A program made the position numbers and the translations under genes. A stretch of 64,000 bases of DNA from Perognathus longimembris pacificus (Eukaryota > Chordata > Mammalia > Rodentia > Heteromyidae): contig NC_063171.1 of assembly GCF_023159225.1 (NCBI RefSeq), forward strand, positions 806,001 to 870,000. Direction: 5' to 3'. Shown here one piece after another: positions 56,812 to 64,000 of the stretch. Below the pieces are notes generated by a model. That model made no database searches. It worked only from the letters and a program-made list of their open reading frames with translations, and was not told the origin of the DNA. Each line of letters opens with the position of its first letter. Position 1 is the stretch's first letter.

Positions 56812-57287
56812 TGTGGGGCCCTGCCTGTGTGTCCCCGCCCCGGAGTCACGTGGGGCAATTATGCGGAACCGGAAAATCAGTTCTAGCTGGTCCTGCCTCC
56901 CAGTGTTGGGACCATGTGTGGCCAAGATGGCGCCTGGAGGTGAACCCGGAGGTGGTCCTGTGGGCTGTGACACAGAATTAGGCCGCCTCTTAGGATTGGT
57001 CCCTGGGCCCTCCACCCTTGATGGACAGCTCAGGCCGCCCCTCGTAGCCCCTAGCTAGGTGTGCGTACACCACTCCCCCTCCTGACATTTTAAGGCCGAA
57101 GCTCCTCCCAATAAAGCGAGACTGTTCGTGACACTCACCCGGGCAGTCTGAATGTCCTTCCGTGAAAGGGGGGCTGGGTGCGGGCGGTCCATTGGCTCTT
57201 CACCTTTTCTTGGCCCACCTCGGTCAGGGCTCGCTTCCCTGCCTCTCCCGCTGGTCAGGAGAGCACTGGGGGCAAAGGACCCCGGCA
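56812..57287 (+). repeat. 3' LTR of the endogenous retrovirus
   Basis: 476 bases, TGTGGGGCC...CCGGCA. Colinear with the 5' LTR but lacking the ACACCCCGCTGGCTC-like extra near the start and carrying small insertions (AGCTAGGTGTGCGTACAC near 57050). Same AATAAA (about 57110). Confidence 0.93.
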
Positions 57288-57293
57288 GGTAGC

Positions 57294-58567
57294 TTTTAGC
57301 CATGTAACCTCAAATCAAGGGACTCATGCTCAAGAAAGCCCATGACAAAATGGGGCTGAGAAGGAGGCAATGTGGCTGAGATTAATTTCTCACCACTGAG
57401 CACAGGGTGCATGTATTTGCAGTGGAAGAATTTAAATATCAACAGTGAGCATCAAATACTATGAAAAGGGCATACCAAGTAGACCAGATAAAACTTTTTC
57501 TGAAGGGGTGTGGTCTGAACTTCTCTTTCAGTTAATACAGATCTAGTGTAATGACAGCGCTATTGACAGAGATGAATGGCAATTAGGAATTTACAACTAC
57601 TGGATCCTGTGCAAAGACACAGAGTAGAAAAAGCCACACTTCCATTGCTACCAAAACGTAGCTACATTTTCTAACAGCACATTTAAGTTTGCACATACTT
57701 GATTCTTTTCTGGGCTGATATAATACATATCATATCATTACATCCACTGAAAAAGGACTACCATTTATGGCTGGGAAGATGATTGATAGGAGAGATGTTG
57801 TCTTTTAATATGTCTCTTAAGTTAGCAGCTGTTAGTAGTAGTCATGGTCAAAATGCATGGTCAAAAATAAATTTACTATATAGTAATACTCTAGAAATTC
57901 CTAATTTTTCCAACTAATGAGAGATAATATTTATAGGGATTATTTTTATGAATACATAAAATGCATGATATTTAATATTGAGTTGGGGATATTATTTGAA
58001 TTTGAAAACTAATTCTAGAGATTCATGCAGGAAGACAATAAATTAACTTCTGATGGATTCTGTATTACAATCCTTTGGCTCATCTCTAGATAGCCTGGGA
58101 AAATAATAGCAAAATTAAATGGAGCAATTGATTAAACATACATTTGTGGTATACTTTCCCCCTCTCTAGGTTGGAGTGAATTACAACAGTAAACGTCCCT
58201 AGTCCAGCTATTTCACTGTCTAGACACATAAAAAATATGGTTAAAAAATGTTGGAAATCTTACCTAAAAAGTTATTATAAGTGTGAGTTTTCATTATCTC
58301 CTAAAAGTAAGAGACAAAAACATATTTTAGAATAAAATAAGAAACAGATTTAAATTCACTTGACAAAAAAACTATACTGATCTTAATGTCTTCTTACACT
58401 GTTAGTATTTTGGAAAATTAATATCTTCAAAATTTGCACAAAGTTAATTTTCTATTTTAAACAGAACCATCCTACCTATTTATCGGCATTATCTTCTGTT
58501 ACATTTTATGCAAGACAGAAAAAACCTTCGTGCAAAATTATACCATGATATAAAATCTACATATAAG
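57294..58567. other. Single-copy interval
   Basis: No coding frame or repeat recognised; AT-rich from 57840. Confidence 0.4.
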
Positions 58568-58577
58568 ACATACTTGG

Positions 58578-58788
58578 GGGCTGAGAATATGGCCTAATGG
58601 TAGAATGTTTGCCTCATATACATGAAGCCCTAGGCCCAATTCCTCAGCACCACATATATATAAAAGGCCAGAAGTGGCACTGTAGCTCAAGTGGTAGAGT
58701 GGTAGCCTTGAGCAAAAAGAAGACAGGGACAGTGTTCAGGCCCTGAGTTCAAGCCCCAGGACTGGCAAAAAAACAAAAAGACAATAAC
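58578..58788 (+). mobile_element. IDL-Geo SINE, older subfamily, with TSD
   Basis: CTCATATACATGAAGCCCTAGG variant. Flanked by ACATACTTGG at 58568-58577 and 58789-58798. Confidence 0.94.
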
Positions 58789-58800
58789 ACATACTTGGAA

Positions 58801-59055
58801 CTTGGTACTAGTGGCTCATGTTTGTAGTCCTAGAAACTCAGGAGACAGAACTGAGGATCCAGGTTCAAAGCCAGCCCAGGTAGTAAGGTCTATGAGGCTT
58901 TTATCTCCAATTAACTACCAAAAAGTTGGAAGTGCAGATTTGGCGCAAAGTGATAGAGTGCTATCTTTGAGCAAAAAATCTCAGTGCCATCACCCAGTCC
59001 CTAAGTTCAAGCCTCAAGACCAGCATAGACTACACACACATACACACACACACAG
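58801..59055 (+). mobile_element. 7SL-like/Geo SINE adjoining the previous copy
   Basis: CTTGGTACTAGTGGCTCATGTTTGTAGTCCTAG, linker ATCTCCAATTAACTACC, Geo, AAGTTCAAGCCTCAAGACCAGC, then a CA-rich tail. A second copy of the Geo end (GGTTCAAGCCTCAAGACC) follows at 59060-59080, a local tail duplication. Confidence 0.88.
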
Positions 59056-59080
59056 GCCCTGGGTTCAAGCCTCAAGACCC

Positions 59081-60560
59081 CTCCCTCCCACACTGAAAAT
59101 TCCCAGTGGGAGAAAAGGTAGTATGCTTGCTATGCAGTTACACCTTGTGTACATTCCTTGTCATAGGCACAAAGCTTGTTACTTCCACCTTGTAGATTCA
59201 GTACCTCCAACACTCTGGGAAAAAAAAGAAAAAAGGCATGAACAGAACACAGGAAGCCTCGAAGAGAAGGGAGGAGTGTAATTCTTCGGCTCACACTTTC
59301 ACAAGTGTAATGAGGGAAGGGAAGAAAGAAGGGAAGGCCAGAAAGCCAGTAAAAGCAAACTTTGGATGGACATTTGAATAGAAGCAATCAGGAAGGACTT
59401 AGGAAGAACAGAACAACTCAAAGTTCAGCATGACCTTGGGGGTACCATTTCTGTCCAGTCTAGTGTAGAGTAGCACCCTAAGGAACCTCTAAGGTTTACA
59501 GCATCTAGGAGGATGACAAGTGAAATGAAAATTAAGATTTGAACGGTGGATTAGAACCAGCAATTCCTAATTATCTGATCTAGAAATGTATGGGTTATTT
59601 TATGTATATTTAACTACTTTAAAAGATTTTTTCTACTTTGGCTGGAGAATATCATATTATGTAGAGTGAGATACTACAAATGAGAAGGACAGTGGAGTGG
59701 ATATATATTGCTAATCTTGTTCTAATAATAACAGCTACTGTTTGACTTGAGGGAGCAGAAAGTGGCAATACCATTCAAATTAGTGAGATCATGAATCACA
59801 GAAAAAGAAAGAGATCTGAGGATTTTGTACCTTGGGGATAATTTTCCAAAATGGTAGACAGAGAAAGGAGTACACATAATGAAAAGGCTGAAACCTTGTG
59901 AAAGAGTAAAGGTGACTAGTTAGCTTTAGGATATACACGTTTGAGTAACAAGTAGATCTAACCCTCACTCATATGTAGATGAGATTTAGAAATGAAGAAG
60001 GATTTGAATCAACTCATCTAGTAGTTTGGTGACCAAGTGAATATTTTGCCCAACTGAGTTTCTGCTGGGTTTGAAAACATCTGGGCTGAAGATAATCTCA
60101 GAAGTCATATTCTTGAGAATATTCCTGGAGGTAAAGGTCATAGCCAGAATTCCCAGCAATGCCTTCATCACTGGTGATCAACTCTCAAAGCAAAGGGATT
60201 CTTCTTGGCTCCAAGAGAAACTCTGGAAGAATGATTCAATGTTTATTCTGCAGTGCTGACCTGACCACAAAGCAATTTGGCATCAAATCTCAACACAGTG
60301 CAATCAGAATTGTTCTTTAGCAGGGCGCAAAGGGGCTGGGCCTTCCAGATGATCTACTTTTGAATGTAAGAAGAAATCATCAGGAACCAGCAGGTAACCA
60401 TGGCAAAAACAGCCTTGACAAGAATCCATGGACTGAGAGAAATGTATGGGTTTTTATTCTTCATAGCATACATAAACTTCCTGAACGACAATATATATGA
60501 ACACAAAACATTATAATATTGATCAACTATTGAAGTTCACTACTTATTTAACAAAGAGAG
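59081..60560. other. Single-copy interval
   Basis: Several frames of 60-85 codons (for example 59130-59387 minus, 60071-60259 plus) have no recognisable domain. No repeats named. Confidence 0.4.
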
Positions 60561-60561
60561 A

Positions 60562-60645
<84 letters not shown>

Positions 60646-60713
60646 GAAGGAAGGAAGGAAGGAAGGAAGGAAGGAAGGAAGGAAGGAAGGAAGGAAGGAA
60701 GGAAGGAAGGAAG
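60561..60713 (+). repeat. (GAAA)n then (GGAA)n microsatellite
   Basis: About 21 GAAA units followed by about 17 GGAA units, a sharp switch at 60644. All-purine, 153 bases. Lys/Glu-rich and Phe/Leu/Ser-rich frames over it are artefacts. Confidence 0.97.
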
Positions 60714-61379
60714 ACAGAATTCAGGGTGACTGAAATGAAAATCTCTGACTATAGAATTAGAAACTGTAGTTTTTAGTTTATGATTTTTCCTCCAAGATAA
60801 ACGTCCTTTTTTTACTCTGCATCTCAACTATGAATAATAATATTGATTGCTCTCCCCAGTTTACACTTAAGAAAAATAAAATAAAGCTCTTTCTAAATAG
60901 AAAGTACTCTGTAAAAACTAAATAGCGATAAAATACTCCCCAGGTTGTATATATCGAAGAACTTTTTTTGACTTTGCTATCTTTCTTATCTGCTCACAGA
61001 GACTTGTATAGATGTGTCTTTTTCTATTGCTTCATTTGTCTTTCTTTTTCTACTGTAATATCCCTGTCTCCCATTCTCACTTCCACTGGTATCAGAGAAA
61101 TGTCTCCTTGTTCCTGGGTCTACAGCTTCTCCTCTGCACATCTCTCCATCTTGGTTAGTTCATCTTATTTAATTTCATGCTCTCTACAGACCTTCTCTTC
61201 TTCTGTTATAGATCTTACTGTGAAAAATCTATTGTTTTGCAGGTCTCTGCTCAGCCCTGACTGGCCCACCTCTCCAACATCTCATTTCTTTCACTGCTCC
61301 CCGCGTAACTTGCTCTGTCTGTATTTAATCTTCCTACAAAGGGTAAAGTGGTGTAGGATGAGCTTATAAATTATAGAAA
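60714..61379. other. Single-copy interval
   Basis: A 133-codon frame at 60968-61369 (plus) is Ser/Phe/Leu-rich in pyrimidine-rich DNA. I see no domain, no family and no start context that would make it a gene. Confidence 0.45.
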
Positions 61380-61388
61380 AACAAAATC

Positions 61389-61638
61389 ATTTTTTCTTTA
61401 TTGTCAATGTGAAGTACAGAGGGGTTACAGTTTCATATGTAAGGGAGTGAGTGCATTTCTTACCGAACTTATTACCTTCTCCCTCATTTTCTCCTGCCTC
61501 TTCCCTCACCTTTTCCCTCTCCCCCATGAGTTGTACAGTTGTTTACACCAAATGGCTTTGTAAGTATTACTTTTGGAATGGTTTGTCTTTTTATCCTGTG
61601 TCTTGATTTTGGTATTCCCTTTCCCTTCCCTAGTTCTA

Positions 61639-61693
<55 letters not shown>

Positions 61694-63153
61694 GCAGGGT
61701 ATTAAGACCAGTCAGATACAGTGACAGCAGGGGTAAAACCACAGGAAGGGAATATGAGAGAAAAAAAGAAAAGAAAAGGGGTACTTTTTCACATGGCATG
61801 TTAAAAATAGTTACAACAATGGTATACCACTTGTTTCTATAACTTAGAGTTAATTTCACTTAGCATCATCTTATATATTCATACAGGCATAGATATTGGA
61901 CTATTGTGTTCTTCTGCTATGACTAACCTAAACACATGCTAATTATTTCCTATGAGGGAAACCATAGCATCCATGTTTCTTTGGGTCTGGCTCACTTCAC
62001 TTAGTATAATTTTTTTCCAAGTCCTTCCATTTCCTTACGAACGGGGCAGAGTCATTCTTTCTGACAGAGGCATAGAATTCTGTTGTGTGTATGTACCACA
62101 TTTTCCTGATCCACTCATCTAAGGGGCATCTGGGTTGATTCCATATTTTAGCAATGACAAATTATGCTGCCTATGAACATAGTTGTGCAAGTGGCTTTAG
62201 TGTGGTCTTGCTTGTAATATTTTGGGTAGATGCCCAAAAGTGGGTCTGCTAGGTCATAGGGGAGCTCTATGTTTAGCCTTCTGAGGAACCTCCATACTGC
62301 TTTCCAGAGTGGTTGAACAAGTTTACATTCCCACCAACAATGTAGTAGGGTTCCCTTTTGGCCACATCCCCTCCAGAATTTGTTATTATTAGTTTTCTTT
62401 ATAATGGACATTCTTACTGGGGTAAGATGGAATCTCAATGTTGTTTTGATTTGCATTTCTTTTATGACCAGTGATGTAGAGCACTTCTTCATGTGTCGCT
62501 TGGCCATTCTCATTTCCTCTTCAGAGAAGTCTCTTTTTAGGTCTTCAGCCCACTTGTTGAGGGGGCAGTTGGCTCTTTGAGGATTTGTTTTGGAGGAATT
62601 TAATTTTTTGAGTTCTGCGTATATTTTAGATATGAGGCATTCTCCCACACTGTGGGCTTTCTAATTATCTTGCAAGCTATGTTGTTTGCCCTGCAGAAGC
62701 TTTGCAGTTTGATGCACTCCCATTTGTCCAACCTTTCTTTGATTTGTTGAGTTTCTGGGCTCATTTTAAGGAAGTTTTATCCTATGCCGAGGAGCCCAAG
62801 TATTTCTCCTATCCCTTCTTGTAGTGTTTTCAGGGTATCTGATTTTACTTTGAGATCTTTGACCCATTTGGAATTGATTTTGATGCAGGGTGATATCTAA
62901 GTACCTAGTTTTAGTTTGTTACAGGTGTTGAACCAGTTTTGCCAGCACCATTTGTTTTCTTTCTTCCATTCTATTTTTTTTAGCTCCTTTATCAAATATT
63001 AAGTAGCCATATTTCTGTAGGTTCATTTCTGGGTCTTCAGTTCTGTTTCACTGATCCTCAGATCTGTTCTTGTGCCAGTATGAAGCTGTTTTTAGTATTA
63101 TAGCTTTGTAATACAGCTTGATGTTTGATATTGAAAGTCCTCCAGCACTCAAG
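61389..63153 (-). mobile_element. LINE-1, antisense, 5'-truncated, with TSD
   Basis: Inverted 3' UTR (with an inverted G-rich block 61485-61530), then the inverted ORF2 C-terminal half. The reverse frame 62148-62648 (166 codons) holds the segment [20 protein letters not shown] and [20 protein letters not shown], both typical of L1 ORF2. Flanks AACAAAATC at 61380-61388 and 63154-63162. ORF2 is broken by stops. Confidence 0.93.
61640..61687 (+). repeat. (CA)n microsatellite inside the L1 3' UTR
   Basis: 24 CA units where the other copies have a short ATACCAGCATATACAG segment. Confidence 0.95.
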
Positions 63154-63162
63154 AACAAAATC

Positions 63163-63797
63163 TTTCTACTAGCAAAATTGTGTTCTATGGATCTAATTTG
63201 TCAATATATTGTTTAGTACTTCACAAAACCAGACATGCACAATATGTCATTAAAAACTGACCATATCGGAAGACATCAATTCCCATTGATTGTAGGTCAG
63301 AGAAGCACAAAATTCATACATTAGAGACATATTGATAGAGATGCATTTCCTTAAGGACTTAAAATCATATTACTGACACTTCAAGAAAGTATTTGGTCCT
63401 TAGTCCTTGGGTATTTTTTAGAGGACAGAGTAGTGTGATAGCAATAGGAAATGAAACCTTGAAATCTGAAATGCTCTGACTTATGTACAGGTATCTACAC
63501 GAGGGGTGTTGTAAAAATGTAGGAGAGATGGAAAGGCATTCAGAAGGACAATGTAAACCAAATAATTTATGGCTTAATATGAAGTAGCCATGAAGTTTGA
63601 AATACCTAGGTGTTCACCCCAAGTGTTGGTGAGAATGCACTTATTCAGGCTCTCATGGGCATCCTGTGTATGCTGCATTCTTCTCAAAACACAGACATAG
63701 GTCTTTTATGTAAAAGGGTTTCAGCTAGCTTTTTGAGATAGGGAGTACCTTTGCTATAAAAAAGATTTCCACAAGGAGTTCTAAAATGTTATGATCA
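63163..63797. other. Single-copy interval
   Basis: No gene and no repeat recognised. Confidence 0.4.
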
Positions 63798-64000
63798 GGG
63801 GCTGGGGATATGGCCTAGTGGCAAGAGTGCCTGCCTCGGATACACGAGGCCCTGGGTTCGATTCCCCAGCACCACATATACAGAAAACGGCCAGAAGCGG
63901 CGCTGTGGCTCAAGTGGCAGAGTGCTAGCCTTGAGCGGGAAGAAGCCAGGGACAGTGCTCAGGCCCTGAGTCCAAGGCCCAGGACTGGCAAAAAAAATAA
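63798..64000 (+). mobile_element. Young IDL-Geo SINE at the window edge
   Basis: Near-consensus copy (A box, GGTTCGATTCC B box, CpGs kept), ending in an A-rich tail at the last base of the window, so its 3' flank and TSD are not visible. Confidence 0.96.

Larger units (their letters stand above)
52553..57287 (+). mobile_element. Class II (betaretrovirus-like) endogenous retrovirus, deleted, with both LTRs
   Basis: Provirus of 4.7 kb: 5' LTR, primer site, gag start, pol fragment, env traces, polypurine tract, 3' LTR. Both LTRs start TGTGGGG and end CA. The host flanks GGAAGC (52547-52552) and GGTAGC (57288-57293) look like a 6-bp target-site duplication with one change; 6 bp is typical of ERVK-type elements. 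An intact betaretrovirus is roughly twice this length, so gag, pro and most of RT and env are gone. All frames are broken or truncated; it cannot make virus. Confidence 0.92.

Noticed and set aside
52553..57287. A retrovirus able to replicate
   Set aside because: Gag, protease, most of RT and Env are missing or broken and the LTRs have diverged.
60968..61369. A 133-codon Ser/Phe/Leu-rich frame as a membrane protein
   Set aside because: Pyrimidine-rich DNA explains the hydrophobic and serine bias; no family resemblance or supporting context.
62148..62648. A 166-codon minus-strand gene
   Set aside because: It is the L1 ORF2 C-terminus of an antisense truncated insertion.

Overview
The window is eukaryotic nuclear DNA from a mammal, and the repeats point to a geomyoid rodent (pocket mouse, kangaroo rat or pocket gopher group). 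The main clue is a two-part SINE present in many copies. Its left half is an ID-like, tRNA-Ala-type monomer with perfect-looking A and B boxes, and its right half is the module published as Geo. This IDL-Geo element is described from Geomyoidea. A second abundant SINE joins a 7SL/B1-like left arm to the same Geo right arm. I found no intact cellular protein-coding gene, no tRNA, rRNA or snRNA gene, and no CRISPR array. The window reads as intergenic or intronic, repeat-rich DNA.

Layout. 1-10 kb: mostly single-copy AT-rich sequence with a purine-rich tract (1.36-1.56 kb), several SINEs, AT-rich microsatellites, a likely CR1/L3 relic near 5.2 kb and a perfect 15-bp-arm palindrome at 5.47 kb. 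10.4-18.2 kb: a near full-length sense-strand LINE-1 with 5' UTR, broken ORF1, broken ORF2 and a 3' UTR with a G-rich purine tract; it is interrupted by an antisense SINE between the ORFs and a young SINE inside ORF2. 18-25 kb: single-copy sequence, SINEs and microsatellites. 25.37-27.26 kb: a LINE-1 whose 5' part is inverted relative to its 3' part, as expected from twin priming. 27-34 kb: single-copy DNA and a head-to-tail run of four 7SL-Geo SINEs (29.7-30.8 kb). 33.6-38.7 kb: young IDL-Geo copies, an L1 3'-UTR fragment with target-site duplications, an antisense L1 and ancient antisense L1 relics. 39-52 kb: old repeats (L1M-like, MIR, a Tigger-like DNA transposon, B1-dID), a SINE nested in a SINE at 42.4-42.8 kb, and single-copy DNA. 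52.55-57.29 kb: an internally deleted, defective class II (betaretrovirus-like) endogenous retrovirus with both LTRs, a tRNA-Lys-type primer site, a gag start, an in-frame RT-integrase deletion fusion, env-TM traces and a polypurine tract. 57-64 kb: single-copy DNA, SINEs, a long GAAA/GGAA microsatellite, an antisense 5'-truncated L1 and a young IDL-Geo at the right edge.

The coding frames that can be recognised all belong to retroelements and all are broken. L1 machinery presumably moved the SINEs (A-tails and long target-site duplications), and the window holds enough nested insertions to order several events in time. No new protein-based system is visible. The most interesting material is structural: the tRNA-like look of the Geo module and its use in two different SINE families, the twin-primed L1, the type-D-like mosaic of the retrovirus, and the repeated birth of microsatellites from SINE tails.
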